Under the pieces are notes generated by a model. That model was not told the DNA's origin. It ran no database searches and saw nothing but the letters and a program-made list of their open reading frames with translations. Shown here piece by piece: positions 1-11,915 of a DNA stretch of 64,000 bases (within the stretch, counting starts at the first letter, position 1; every line of letters starts with the position of its first letter). The position numbers were made by a program, and so were the translations under genes. The stretch is from Labrys monachus (GTDB lineage Bacteria; Pseudomonadota; Alphaproteobacteria; Rhizobiales; Labraceae). The stretch spans positions 6,856,401-6,920,400 of the forward strand of contig NZ_JAUSVK010000001.1 of NCBI RefSeq assembly GCF_030814655.1. Direction: 5' to 3'.

Positions 1-257
1 TGGCCGGTTGCGGGGATCGGCGCCCCAGGGGTGAATCCGCACCGGAATGAGCGGGTAGCGTTAATGATCGGTTTACGCGGGGCCGTCGGGCCCGGGCGCA
101 CGCAGGCGCGGCAAATTGCCCGGAGGGCAGTAGCGGCTTTCCTGGAATCCTTCTATATACACGGAACATCACGCTCCCCCTCTTCCTCGCGAGCGCGAAT
201 TCGGGTGACGTCTCATAGGCTTGGGACTATCGTCCGGTCTTTCTCAGGGAACCCGCC
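1..257. other. intergenic region upstream of acnA
   Basis: No convincing gene is visible. An ORF at 31-333 runs into acnA in another frame and has arginine/proline-rich shadow composition. A TATATA box (154-159) could be a -10 element, but no good -35 lies 16-18 bp upstream, so I do not call a promoter. The AGGGA at 246-250 is the probable ribosome binding site of acnA. Confidence 0.5.
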
Positions 258-2942
<2,685 letters not shown>

Positions 2943-2970
2943 GGTTGCTGGCGCCGATCGGCCGGATCGA

Positions 2971-3122
2971 TTGCCTTCTCCCGGAAGGGAGAAGGTCCCG
3001 GCCGGGGGATGAGGGTTCAAACCTGGGCGAAGAGAACGCGATGGGGCGCTCGAATCGTCAAATCTCAGCCCCTCATCCGCCCTTCGGGGCACCTCCTCCC
3101 GCTCGGGAGAAGGAAGGCTGCG
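2971..3122. repeat. palindromic intergenic repeat, CCTTCTCCC family
   Basis: The acnA-carbonic anhydrase gap holds a perfect hairpin: CCTTCTCCC (2974-2982), a GGAA loop, and GGGAGAAGG (2987-2995). It is followed by a CCCCTCATCCG segment and a second CTCCCG/CGGGAG stem near 3100-3112. The same arm sequence recurs at 30008-30069 and 38614-38639, so this is a dispersed repeat family and not just a terminator. It could still act as a terminator-like stem for acnA. Confidence 0.75.
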
Positions 3123-3199
3123 CCATTTTCTGCAAATACACCGCCTGTATGCCGTTCCTGCATGAGGAACACGAGGATGTCTCACCCTAGGACACACGC

Positions 3200-3868
3200 A
3201 TGATCCCGGATAGGCTCGTCGCCGGCTACAAATCCTTCCTCGGCGACCGTTTCTCCCGCGAGCGCCAGCGCTACGAGGTGCTCGCCGAGAGCGGCCAGAA
3301 CCCCGAGATCCTGATCATCGGCTGCTGCGATTCGCGCGTGTCGCCCGAGGTGATCTTCGACGCCGGCCCCGGCGAGATCTTCGTGGTGCGCAACGTCGCC
3401 AACATCGTGCCGCCCTACGAGACCAACGGCCAGTTCCACGGCACCAGCGCGGCGCTGGAGTTCGCGGTGGAGGCGCTCAAGGTCCGGCATATCGTGGTGA
3501 TGGGCCATGCCAGCTGCGGCGGCATCCGCTCCTTCGCGCAGAAGAGCGCGCCCCTGTCCTCGGGCGACTTCATCGGCAAGTGGATGTCGATCATCGCGCC
3601 CGCGGCCGACACGCTCGACGATCCCGGCGACAATCCCTCGGACAACTACATGATGCGCCTCAATCTCGCGGCGATCGAGCAGAGCCTCGCCAACCTCATG
3701 ACGTTCGGCAGCGTCCGGCGCCGCGTCAGCGCCGGCGAGCTGCAGCTCCACGGCGCCTATTTCGGCGTCGCCACCGGCCTGCTGCTCGTCCGCGATCCCG
3801 AGACCGGCCGCTTCGCGCCGCTCGCCGAGGATGTCGGCACGCCGCCCTCGCTGCTGCGCTGCGACTGA
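3200..3868 (+). CDS. beta-class carbonic anhydrase
   Basis: This 222-residue protein interconverts CO2 and bicarbonate. The zinc ligands and dyad of beta-carbonic anhydrases are visible: C42, D44 and R46 in CCDSR, then H103 and C106 in GHASCGG. The length is normal for the family. The ATG at 3200 lies after the repeat region, and the ribosome binding site is weak (an AGGA sequence about 8 bp upstream). It is convergent with the next gene, separated by only 6 bp, and there is no obvious functional link to either neighbour. Confidence 0.95.
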   Translation: MIPDRLVAGYKSFLGDRFSRERQRYEVLAESGQNPEILIIGCCDSRVSPEVIFDAGPGEIFVVRNVANIVPPYETNGQFHGTSAALEFAVEALKVRHIVVMGHASCGGIRSFAQKSAPLSSGDFIGKWMSIIAPAADTLDDPGDNPSDNYMMRLNLAAIEQSLANLMTFGSVRRRVSAGELQLHGAYFGVATGLLLVRDPETGRFAPLAEDVGTPPSLLRCD

Positions 3869-3874
3869 GGGAGA

Positions 3875-5296
3875 TCAGTGCGCGTCGAAGCGGTAGAGCG
3901 GGGTGATCGTGTCCAATCCCATGCTTTCTTCGCCGCAGGCCCGCATGAGCGATGCCAGCATCTTTGTCGTGTGAGCCGTAAGATAGGGAAGGTCCTTCCC
4001 GGCGCGGGCGAGCGGCAGCAGCAGCGCGGCGCTTTCGAGGCCGCGCCCGGAGAGCTGCAGCAGTTCGGCGGCAATGTAGACGTCACCGCCGGGGCGCTGA
4101 TGGTCGCGGATCCGCTGTGCTGCCGCGAGCCACTGCTCCCAAGGAAAATAGACGCTCATCATGTCGGGTCGCGGAGGGGGTGTCCGGATTCGGCCGGTCA
4201 AATAGGGCAGCAGGGCCTGACGGGCCAGCGCCGTGTCGAAATACCCGGGCAAAGGGAATTGATCCGCATCCTGCGACAGGAGGTGGAGATCGAACAGGCC
4301 GGCTTTCTCCAGCAGGTCGTCTCGCTTCCGTCGCCCTATCGTGGCGTCGAGATTGGCGAGGAAGGCCACGACGACCGCGTCGGTATCGTCTGCGGCGACT
4401 TCTCCTTCCTCGATTTGCTGGAAAAGGGCAAGAAGCGGTTCAGCACCGATATACTCCAGGCTGGCGACCCGCCGGAACCATAGGCCGAGAGGATAGGACA
4501 AATTCTCCTCGACAGCCATCATGTCCAGAATGTCCTTGTCGGCGATGCCCAGGGACAGAGGCGCCGAGAGACCGTTGAAACCCAGTCTGCGAAGTTCCGG
4601 CCCTCCGTCATTGGCGAACCAATAGGCGAGACGATGGGTGGGCGGATATGACTGAGGGTGGTCCCGGACATAACGGAGCCAAGGCTGAATATCGTCTTCG
4701 GATGCAAGCACCGTAGCGGAGATCTCGGAAAGGCCCATTTGTTCCAGTTGCGCGGCCAGCTTTGCCTTCGTGGGATCGTCGGTGCCCGAAAGGGCGATGC
4801 CGAAGAATGTCGTCATCAATTTGGGCTGCTCGATCATTTCGGGATCGCGCCTGGCCGCTGCGACGAGAGACGCGAGATTGCCGTCCAGAGCGACCGCACG
4901 GAGGTAACCGACGCTCTGCAGAAGGAAGCTTTTGATGCTGACATGGACTTGTGGTTCGAGCATCTTCAGCCGCCCGCCGGCGGTCTCGACCGTCACCAGA
5001 TAGAGTTCGAGGGAACTGTTGGCGTCTGCGAGGCGCGGTGCGGGCAGTGTATTGAGCAGCGCATGGGCTGCGGCACGGTCGAGGCCGCCATATTTGATCT
5101 TGGCATAGGCGATCTCGGGATCGTGGATGCGCTTGTCGGGCAGCGGCGGGTAATGCGGACGCGCCAGCAGCACGTCGGCGAAGGCGGCGATTTCGGTTGC
5201 CTGCTTGCAGGTGGCGCCGGGCGCGGCCAAGGCGGGACCGGCAAGGATCGAGCCCATGACGAAAGCCGCACAAAGGCGGCGAATCACGATTTTCAT
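3875..5296 (-). CDS. secreted protein of unknown function (473 aa)
   Basis: I do not recognise a family. The protein starts with a clear Sec signal peptide (basic MKIVIRR, a hydrophobic stretch, and a probable cut after the ALA near residue 24). The rest looks like an alpha-helical, soluble periplasmic protein with repeat-like LLxLL segments and no membrane helices. I chose the ATG at 5296 over the upstream in-frame 5311 because a GAGGGGGG ribosome binding site sits just before it. It stands alone, and its upstream region is unusually AT-rich. It may be a species- or family-restricted protein. Confidence 0.8.
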   Translation of the reverse strand: MKIVIRRLCAAFVMGSILAGPALAAPGATCKQATEIAAFADVLLARPHYPPLPDKRIHDPEIAYAKIKYGGLDRAAAHALLNTLPAPRLADANSSLELYLVTVETAGGRLKMLEPQVHVSIKSFLLQSVGYLRAVALDGNLASLVAAARRDPEMIEQPKLMTTFFGIALSGTDDPTKAKLAAQLEQMGLSEISATVLASEDDIQPWLRYVRDHPQSYPPTHRLAYWFANDGGPELRRLGFNGLSAPLSLGIADKDILDMMAVEENLSYPLGLWFRRVASLEYIGAEPLLALFQQIEEGEVAADDTDAVVVAFLANLDATIGRRKRDDLLEKAGLFDLHLLSQDADQFPLPGYFDTALARQALLPYLTGRIRTPPPRPDMMSVYFPWEQWLAAAQRIRDHQRPGGDVYIAAELLQLSGRGLESAALLLPLARAGKDLPYLTAHTTKMLASLMRACGEESMGLDTITPLYRFDAH

Positions 5297-5659
5297 TGAG
5301 GCCCCCCTCATTTGAACGAGAGGTTCAGGCCATGGCGCGGCAAGGTCAAGTCCTTGCCTGTATTATGATACTCCATTGCGTTTCAGGATGTCGGCTGATG
5401 CCGTCGTGGCAGGCGCCTCGGCGACGGTGTCGGCAGGATATCCGGGCTTCCAAGGGGGGATCTTTATACTTTTCTGACGAGGAAGGGGTAAAAATACTAT
5501 ACGATCTTTATTTGAAAAGCGGCCGAGATGGTCGTAGAATGCAGTATCGATTGGTTATCTTCGTTCTGTTCTAAAGTAAAATTTATGGTTCCGCAGACAT
5601 AACCAGGACTGAAGATCCAGAGTGTATCTGCATTTGCGGATGTTTTTCTTGATATTGCA
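5297..5659. other. AT-rich intergenic stretch
   Basis: This gap has no convincing gene. From about 5460 to 5650 the base composition drops well below the surrounding GC level, with runs such as TAAAAATACTATACG and TTTATTTGAAAAG. It probably contains promoters for the secreted protein (minus) and the small membrane protein (plus). Two short ORFs (5296-5574 plus; 5497-5706 minus) have no ribosome binding site and no protein-like features. Confidence 0.5.
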
Positions 5660-5932
5660 ATGAAGACCTCATCATCCCCAAGGCTGGACCTCGTCTCCAG
5701 GGTCACCGTTCATATTTTCATCGGGCAACTGACGATCGCCGCAATCATGGCGGCTTCGAGCCCGAAGGGCTTCATGCCCACCTTTTCGGTCCTGCTCGCC
5801 TTCTTCGCCTTCATTCAGGTCCTGCTGGCGCTGAGCGGCGGGCGGCGTCCTCCTGCCGGTTCTCTCACCGAATGGGACGGCGTCTCCTGGCTGCTTCTGG
5901 TGGCGACGGGGTGCCATCTGCTCTGTCGCTGA
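5660..5932 (+). CDS. small membrane protein of unknown function (90 aa)
   Basis: The 90-residue product has three hydrophobic segments, at about residues 13-33, 39-60 and 75-88. That pattern would be unusual for a chance reading of GC-rich DNA. The ATG has no strong Shine-Dalgarno sequence. The protein is not recognised. It ends 21 bp before the stop of the convergent peptidase gene. It is plausible as a small inner-membrane protein but unproven. Confidence 0.45.
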   Translation: MKTSSSPRLDLVSRVTVHIFIGQLTIAAIMAASSPKGFMPTFSVLLAFFAFIQVLLALSGGRRPPAGSLTEWDGVSWLLLVATGCHLLCR

Positions 5933-5953
5933 CGGCGCCCGGCCGCGAGACCC

Positions 5954-7786
5954 TTACTCCATCGTCTCCAGTTCGGCGATCATGCCTTCGATCATGCCGA
6001 GCCCGATCTGCCAGAAGGCGGGATCGCGGGCGTCGAGGCCGAAGGGCGCGAGCAGCTCCGAGTGGTGCTTGGTGCCGCCCGCCGCCAGCATGGCGAGGTA
6101 GCGCTCGGCGAAGCCCTCATGCGCCTTCTCGTAGACGCCGTAGAGCGAGTTCACCAGGCAGTCGCCGAAGGCATAGGCGTAGACGTAGAAGGGCGAGTGG
6201 ATGAAATGCGGGATATAGGCCCAGAAGGTCTCGTAGCCCGGGCCGATATGGATGGCGGGGCCGAGGCTCTCCGCCTGCACCGAAAGCCACATCTCGTTGA
6301 TCTGCTCGCTGGTGAGCTCGCCTTCCCGGCGCCCCAGATGCACCTTGCGCTCGAAGGCGTAGAACGCGATCTGCCTGACCACCGTGTTGATCATGTCCTC
6401 CACCTTGGCGGCGAGCATGGCCTTCCTCTGCTGGGGCGTCTGCGCCCTCGCCAGCAGCGCGCGGAAGGTGAGCATCTCGCCGAAGACCGATGCGGTCTCG
6501 GCCAGGGTCAGCGGCGTCGGCGCCATCAGCGGCCCGTTGGGGGCGGCGAGCACCTGGTGCACGCCGTGGCCGAGTTCGTGGGCGAGCGTCATCACGTCGC
6601 GCGGCTTGCCCTGGTAGTTGAGCAGCACATAGGGATGGGCGGAGGGAACGGTCGGGTGGGCGAAGGCGCCCGGCGCCTTGCCGGGGCGGATCGGCGCATC
6701 GATCCAGTTGCGGTCGAAGAACCGGCCGGCGATGCCGGCCATGCGCGGCGAGAAGCCGGCATAGGCGTCGAGCACCGTCGCCTTGGCCTCCTCCCAGCGG
6801 ATGGGCGGCGTCTCGACCTTGGGCAGCGGCGCGTTGCGGTCCCAATGGTTGAGCCGGTCGAGCCCGAACCATTTGGCCTTCAGGCGGTAATAGCGGTGCG
6901 AAAGCCTGGGATAGGCCTCCTGCACGGCGGAGACCAGGGCGTCCACCACCTCGCGCTCGACGCGGTTGGCGAGGTGGCGCGAATCCGCGACGTCCGCGAA
7001 GGAGCGCCAGCGGTCCGAGATCTCCTTGTCCTTGGCGAGGGTGTTGGTGATCAGGGTGAAGAGGCGCAGATTGTCCTTGAAGGTGCGGGCGAGGGCATGG
7101 GCCGCCGCCTCGCGCTTGGCGGCGGACTGGTCCTGAAGGAGGTTCAGGGTCGGCTCCAGCGTCAGTTCCTGGCTGTCGACCTTGAAGCGCAGCCCCGATA
7201 TCGTCTCGTCGAACAGGCGGTTCCAGGCGCCGCGGCCGGTGACGGACTTGTCGTGGAACAATTGCTCGATGCGGTCCTCGAGCTGGTGGGGCTTTTCGTA
7301 GCGGATATCGTCGAACCACGGCTTCCAATGCGCGAGGGCAGGGTCGGCGACGGCCTGCGCCAGCACCGCGTCGTCGATGCGGTTGAGCTCCAGCGTGAAG
7401 AAGAGGAGATGGGAGGAGGCGGTGGTCAGCCTGTCCTGCACGTCGCCGTAGAATTTGGCGCGGGCGGCGTCGGTGGTGTCGCCGGCATAGACGAGGCCGG
7501 CGAAGGAGGCGATGCGGCCGAGCCGGTCCTCGATCGCCTCATAGTCGCGGACGACGGCGGCGAAGAGCGATGCCCCGTCGGGCCGGCCGAGCAGCGCGGC
7601 GAGCCTACCCTTGTGGGCCTCCTCGAAGGCGATGCAGTCGGCGAGGCCCTTTTCGAGGTCCGCGGCCACCTCCGGCGAATCGATGCCGGCATAGAGATCG
7701 CCGAGATTCCATTCCGGCAGGCGGCCGAGCTCGTCGGTTCCCGTCGAATCGCGGGGGGCGGGGCCGGCGGCGGTCTTGCTGTCCAT
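5954..7786 (-). CDS. pepF: M3-family oligoendopeptidase F (PepF-like)
   Basis: This 610-residue cytoplasmic metallopeptidase cleaves oligopeptides. The zinc-binding HELGH motif is at residues 403-407 and is followed by the downstream glutamate segment (LAETASVFGEM) typical of family M3. The length and N-terminal PepF domain match the pepF/M3 group of alphaproteobacteria. The ATG at 7786 has an ACAGGAG ribosome binding site 6-7 bp upstream. It is transcribed away from the response regulator gene across a 296-bp gap. Confidence 0.93.
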   Translation of the reverse strand: MDSKTAAGPAPRDSTGTDELGRLPEWNLGDLYAGIDSPEVAADLEKGLADCIAFEEAHKGRLAALLGRPDGASLFAAVVRDYEAIEDRLGRIASFAGLVYAGDTTDAARAKFYGDVQDRLTTASSHLLFFTLELNRIDDAVLAQAVADPALAHWKPWFDDIRYEKPHQLEDRIEQLFHDKSVTGRGAWNRLFDETISGLRFKVDSQELTLEPTLNLLQDQSAAKREAAAHALARTFKDNLRLFTLITNTLAKDKEISDRWRSFADVADSRHLANRVEREVVDALVSAVQEAYPRLSHRYYRLKAKWFGLDRLNHWDRNAPLPKVETPPIRWEEAKATVLDAYAGFSPRMAGIAGRFFDRNWIDAPIRPGKAPGAFAHPTVPSAHPYVLLNYQGKPRDVMTLAHELGHGVHQVLAAPNGPLMAPTPLTLAETASVFGEMLTFRALLARAQTPQQRKAMLAAKVEDMINTVVRQIAFYAFERKVHLGRREGELTSEQINEMWLSVQAESLGPAIHIGPGYETFWAYIPHFIHSPFYVYAYAFGDCLVNSLYGVYEKAHEGFAERYLAMLAAGGTKHHSELLAPFGLDARDPAFWQIGLGMIEGMIAELETME

Positions 7787-8082
7787 GGAAACTCCTGTCG
7801 GGCATGGTGGCGGCCCTGCGCAGGCAGGGCCCGAGGGGCGTGTCGCTGCGTCTCATATCGCTGTTGCCGGCGCCCGATTCAACCGGGGCGGCGCAATCGG
7901 ATTTTCGTCGAACGTCGTTAAGCAGTCCTTCACGCTTCTGCTCCTAGATGATCCGAAACGGCACATCGGGGCGCGGCCCCGAGGCGGGCTTGCCCTGGTC
8001 GGAGCTTCGGACCGGCCAGGGCAAGCGCGCGGAATTCGTAGATTGCAAGATTTGGGCATTGCAGGAATTCGGCGGGGGATTG

Positions 8083-9603
8083 ATGGGTTCGACTGTTCTG
8101 ATTGCCGATGATGATCCGGTGCAGCGCCGGCTCCTCGAAGCGATGGTGCGGCGCTTCGGCTACCATGCGCGGCTCGCCGACGGCGGCGAGGCGGCGCTGC
8201 GCGAAATCGAGGCGGGCCGGATCGACCTCGTCATCCTCGATCTCGTCATGCCCGATCTAGACGGCATGGGCGTGCTGGGCCGCCTGCGGGCCAAGGGCAT
8301 CGCGGTGCCCGTCATCGTCCAGACCGCGCATGGCTCGATCGACGCGGTGATCTCGGCCATGCGGGCGGGCGCGGCCGATTTCGTGGTCAAGCCGGTGGGC
8401 GGCGAAAGACTGCAGATATCGATCCGCAACGCCTTGCGGATGCATGCGCTCGAGCGCGATGCCCGCCTGCTGGCGAAGCGTTCGGCCGGCCTTCTCGGCT
8501 TCAGGGACATGGTCGTGCGCAGCCCCGAGATGGAACGCGTGGCCCATCTCAGCGAGCGGGCGGCGGGCTCGGCCATTCCCGTCCTGATCGAGGGCGAGGC
8601 CGGCACCGGCAAGCAGACCGTGGCGCGGGCGATCCACGGGACCGGCGAGCGCCGGGGCCGCCCGTTCGTCGCCGTCAACTGCGCCGCGCTGCCCGAGGAG
8701 ACGGCCGAGGCGATCCTGTTCGGCCATGAGAAGAACAGCGTCGCCGGCGCGCCGGACAGGCAGGTGGGCAAGTTCGCCGAGGCGCATGGCGGCACGCTAT
8801 TCCTGGAAGACATCGGCGAACTGCCGCTGGACCTCCAGGCCAGGATCGTCGAGGCGCTGCGCAGCGGCGAGGTCGGGCCGGTCGGGGCGCGCCGGCCGGT
8901 GCGCACCGAGTTCCGGCTGATCTCCTCGACCAGCTGCAACCTCATCGAGCGGGTCAAGGCCGGCCTGTTCCGCGAGGATCTCTATTACCGCCTGCACGTC
9001 TTTCCCATCATGCTGCCGCCGCTGCGGCTGCGGCGGGACGACGTCGGCGAGCTCGCGCGGCATTTCCTGGCGCGATTCTCGGTCGAGGAGGGCCGGCGCG
9101 TCCGCTCCATCTCGGCCGAGGCGCTGGCGATGCTGGCGGCCTATGACTGGCCCGGCAATGTCCGCCAGCTGGAAAATGCGGTGTTCCGGGCGGTGATCCT
9201 GGCGGAGGGCGACGAGGTCGGGGTGGCCGAGTTCCCGCAGATCGCGGCGCGCGTGGAGGGCTTCGACGTGCGCATCCCCTCCGCGCCGCTGCTGCCGCCC
9301 AGGCCCGTCCATGCCGGCCCGGCGATGATCACCGGGCAGCCCCTGCGGGAGATCGTCACGGTGCGCGATCCCCATACCATGGCGATGCTCGACGCGCGGG
9401 GCGACGTGCGGACCATGGCCTCCCTGGAGGCCGACATGCTGAAATTCGCCATCCGGCACCATCGCGGCCAGATGACGGAGGTCGCCCGCAAGCTCGGCAT
9501 CGGGCGCTCGACCCTTTACCGCAAGCTGAAGGAATTGGGCCTTGACGAAGCGGCGATCGGCGTGAGACCCGAAGTCTTCCCCGATGCCCACCGGGCGGCG
9601 TGA
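8083..9603 (+). CDS. NtrC-like response regulator with altered sigma-54 interaction motif
   Basis: The 506-residue protein has an N-terminal receiver domain (acidic pocket D9-D11, phosphoacceptor D53, T81, K103). A central AAA+ domain follows with Walker A GEAGTGKQ (residues 171-178), and the C-terminus carries a Fis-type helix-turn-helix. The sigma-54 contact loop GAFTGA is replaced by NSVAGA (218-223). Walker B reads LFLEDIGEL, so the usual D-E pair is inverted (E242-D243). It may therefore regulate without sigma-54. I chose the ATG at 8083 (GGCGGGGG upstream) over the in-frame 7948 because the receiver fold begins there. No histidine kinase gene is adjacent. Confidence 0.9.
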   Translation: MGSTVLIADDDPVQRRLLEAMVRRFGYHARLADGGEAALREIEAGRIDLVILDLVMPDLDGMGVLGRLRAKGIAVPVIVQTAHGSIDAVISAMRAGAADFVVKPVGGERLQISIRNALRMHALERDARLLAKRSAGLLGFRDMVVRSPEMERVAHLSERAAGSAIPVLIEGEAGTGKQTVARAIHGTGERRGRPFVAVNCAALPEETAEAILFGHEKNSVAGAPDRQVGKFAEAHGGTLFLEDIGELPLDLQARIVEALRSGEVGPVGARRPVRTEFRLISSTSCNLIERVKAGLFREDLYYRLHVFPIMLPPLRLRRDDVGELARHFLARFSVEEGRRVRSISAEALAMLAAYDWPGNVRQLENAVFRAVILAEGDEVGVAEFPQIAARVEGFDVRIPSAPLLPPRPVHAGPAMITGQPLREIVTVRDPHTMAMLDARGDVRTMASLEADMLKFAIRHHRGQMTEVARKLGIGRSTLYRKLKELGLDEAAIGVRPEVFPDAHRAA

Positions 9604-9707
9604 TCGTTCGCACACCGGATTTTGTATTGAAACTGGCATTGTCGCGTTCACAATCCGATTGATGGAAAGGTGGCGCCTTACCTTCGGCGTCATGATTGAG
9701 GGATAAA

Positions 9708-11678
9708 ATGAATTGCCGCGCTAACTTGCTGGCTTCGGTTGCTCTGGCCCTGGCCCTGGGTGCGTTCACCGTCCCGGCCCTGGCCGGGAGCGGCCTCGAG
9801 CCTTCCGCCATCGACGTGCCGGCACTGAGCCCGGCCGAGCAGGAACACGCCTACGCGCCGGCGAGCCCACAGACGGAACCGGCCGCCGCCTCGCCCCGGG
9901 GCGAACGGGCGGCGCTGTCCGCCGATCCGCAGCCGGATCCCGGCCCCGTCTCCACCTCCTCGCTGGCGCCCGCGCCGGTCGGCGACGTGCCGGTGCCGCT
10001 GCCGGCGCTGGCACAGGAGCCGTCGGCGGCGGCGTCCCCCGCCCATGCCGCCGATCCCGCTCTGGCCTCGACCATGCCGGCCGCGCCGTCCGGCCCGGAG
10101 CCGGGGCCGATGCCGGCCGTGCAGCAGCCCGCGCCGGCCGTGCAGAGCACGCCTCCCGCGGCCGCCGCCGAGCCGGTGGAAACACCGCCGTCGGTCCGCG
10201 CGCCGCAGGACGCCGCGGCCGTCGCCGCCAGCCTCGCCGCCCGGCTCGAAGACCTCGTGGCCCGGCACGGCCAGGACGCGCAGGCGATCAGCGATTTCTA
10301 CGGCCTGCGCAATCATGCGCCGCTCTGGGTGGTCGACGGCGCCCTGACGCCGGTCGCCAAGGCGCTGGTCGAGCGCATGAGCCGTGCCGGCGATGACGGC
10401 CTCGACGCTGCGGCCTTCCATGTCGGGGGCCTCGACATCTTGGCCTCGGCCGGCGCCGACGGCCAGGCGCAGACGGAGGTCGCCATCGCCTCCGCCATCC
10501 TGACCTATATCCGGCAGGCTTCGAGCGGGCGGGTGGACACCCGCCAGATCGGCCGCGACATCGTGCCCGCCGTCAACATGCCGGAGGCCGTCGCCGCGCT
10601 GGCTTCGGTCGCCATCGCCGCCGATCCCGTCGCCGTGCTCGAAGGCTACAATCCGGTCGCCCCGCAATATCTGGCGCTGAAGCGCAAGCTCGCCGAGGTG
10701 CGCGCCGCCAATGCCGCGACGGCCCGGACCGCGCCGCCGCTGGTGCCGCCCGGCCCGACGCTCAGGGTCGGCATGAGCGACACCCGCGTGGCGGTGCTGC
10801 GCACCCGCCTCGGGCTGACCGCCAGCGACGGCGACGGCGCCGTCTATGACGAGGCGCTGCAGAAGGCGGTGCGCGACTTCCAGGCGCAGCGCAACCTCAA
10901 GGCCAGCGGCACGCTCGGCCCTGCGACCGTGGCGGCGCTGAACAGCGCGCTGCGCACCCCGCGAATCAATATCGAGAGCGAGATCGTCGCCAATATGGAG
11001 CGCTGGCGCTGGCTGCCGCACGACATGGGCGATTCCTACGTGCTGGTGAACGTGCCGGAATACAAGGTCCGCGTGATCAGGAACGGCGTGCCCGTCCTGG
11101 AATCGAAGGTGGTCGTCGGCAAGCCGAACACGCCGACGCCGCTGTTTTCCGACACCATGGATTTCGTGGTGATGAACCCGTCCTGGAACGTGCCCCAGTC
11201 GATCATCAAGAAGGAATATCTGCCCAAGCTGGCGGAGGATCCCGATTACCTGGCCCGCCACGGCTTCGTGGTGACCTATCGCGACGGCCAGATGCAGGTG
11301 CGCCAGCCGCCGGGCGAGGACAATGCGCTCGGCCACATCAAGTTCATGTTTCCAAACAATTTTTCGGTCTACCTGCACGACACTTCGACACGCAGCCTGT
11401 TCGCCAAGGACAAGCGCGCCTTCAGTCATGGTTGCGTTCGCGTGGATAATCCTTACAACTTCGCGGAGACCGTCATGGGCGCTGAAAACGGCTGGACGGC
11501 GAATCGCGTGGAAAGCATGGTCGGCGGGCGCGAGCAACGCATCGACCTGAAGCAGAAGATCCCCGTCCACATTGCCTATTTCACCGCCTATGTGGACGAG
11601 GGCGGCGAGTTGAAACTTGTCGATGACCTCTACGGGTACGACCAAAAGGTCGTTTCGGCACTTGGCCTGCGGGGGTAG
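9708..11678 (+). CDS. L,D-transpeptidase with peptidoglycan-binding domain (YcbB/LdtD-like)
   Basis: This 656-residue exported enzyme should make 3-3 (or 1-3) peptidoglycan cross-links in the periplasm. It has a signal peptide (residues 1-30), a long Pro/Ala-rich linker to about residue 170, and a conserved YcbB scaffold region. A peptidoglycan-binding helical repeat (LRVGMSDTRVAVLRTRLG onward) precedes the YkuD catalytic domain, whose SHGCVRV motif has nucleophile C576. The ATG at 9708 has TGAGGGA just upstream; the in-frame TTG at 9696 is less likely. A DUF882 cell-wall gene lies downstream in the same direction. Confidence 0.93.
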   Translation: MNCRANLLASVALALALGAFTVPALAGSGLEPSAIDVPALSPAEQEHAYAPASPQTEPAAASPRGERAALSADPQPDPGPVSTSSLAPAPVGDVPVPLPALAQEPSAAASPAHAADPALASTMPAAPSGPEPGPMPAVQQPAPAVQSTPPAAAAEPVETPPSVRAPQDAAAVAASLAARLEDLVARHGQDAQAISDFYGLRNHAPLWVVDGALTPVAKALVERMSRAGDDGLDAAAFHVGGLDILASAGADGQAQTEVAIASAILTYIRQASSGRVDTRQIGRDIVPAVNMPEAVAALASVAIAADPVAVLEGYNPVAPQYLALKRKLAEVRAANAATARTAPPLVPPGPTLRVGMSDTRVAVLRTRLGLTASDGDGAVYDEALQKAVRDFQAQRNLKASGTLGPATVAALNSALRTPRINIESEIVANMERWRWLPHDMGDSYVLVNVPEYKVRVIRNGVPVLESKVVVGKPNTPTPLFSDTMDFVVMNPSWNVPQSIIKKEYLPKLAEDPDYLARHGFVVTYRDGQMQVRQPPGEDNALGHIKFMFPNNFSVYLHDTSTRSLFAKDKRAFSHGCVRVDNPYNFAETVMGAENGWTANRVESMVGGREQRIDLKQKIPVHIAYFTAYVDEGGELKLVDDLYGYDQKVVSALGLRG

Positions 11679-11779
11679 AATCTGATAAGGAACTGTTAAC
11701 CCTATTTCGCGTTGGTGTGTTGCCACCAATTCTGCCTTCCTCTTTTTGCCATGTTCCGCAGGCAAGGAGATGTTTCAAA

Positions 11780-11795
11780 AGCCGCTTCGGCGGCT
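11780..11795. terminator. TTCG-tetraloop stem after the L,D-transpeptidase gene
   Basis: AGCCGC-TTCG-GCGGCT is a perfect 6-bp stem with a stable tetraloop, flanked by A-rich sequence. The run of T expected after a plus-strand terminator is missing (ATTAAAAAGG follows), so termination of the upstream gene is possible but not certain. Confidence 0.4.
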
Positions 11796-11838
11796 ATTAA
11801 AAAGGGGTCGAACGGTGCATCAACGGTGCCTTAACCAT

Positions 11839-11915
11839 TCTCGGCGAGACTCCCGCCCTTCGGACTACGCTCGGGGCGCTCTTGCGGCCTCGCTCCCGCA
11901 GTCTAACCGCCGAGA
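11839..11915 (+). promoter_or_regulatory. structured leader overlapping the ribosome binding site of the DUF882 gene
   Basis: TCTCGGCG-AGACT (11839-11851) can pair with AGTCT-aac-CGCCGAGA (11900-11915), giving a 13-bp long-range stem with a 3-nt bulge. The enclosed sequence has further G+C pairing. The right arm contains the only purine-rich GAGAG before the GTG start at 11925, so folding would hide the ribosome binding site. A regulatory role is inferred. Confidence 0.4.

Noticed and set aside
5497..5706. A 69-codon minus-strand ORF in the AT-rich island
   Set aside because: The sequence looks less biased than other shadows, but it overlaps the small membrane protein start and I see no family resemblance or ribosome binding site.
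9604..9707. Possible sigma-54 (-24/-12) promoter at TGGCATTG before the L,D-transpeptidase
   Set aside because: The -12 half (TTGC) is not present at the required spacing, so the match is only to the -24 half.
9690..11765. A 691-codon minus-strand frame opposite the L,D-transpeptidase
   Set aside because: The plus-strand gene has a signal peptide and catalytic SHGC motif. The minus frame is Arg/His/Gly-rich with no start signal.
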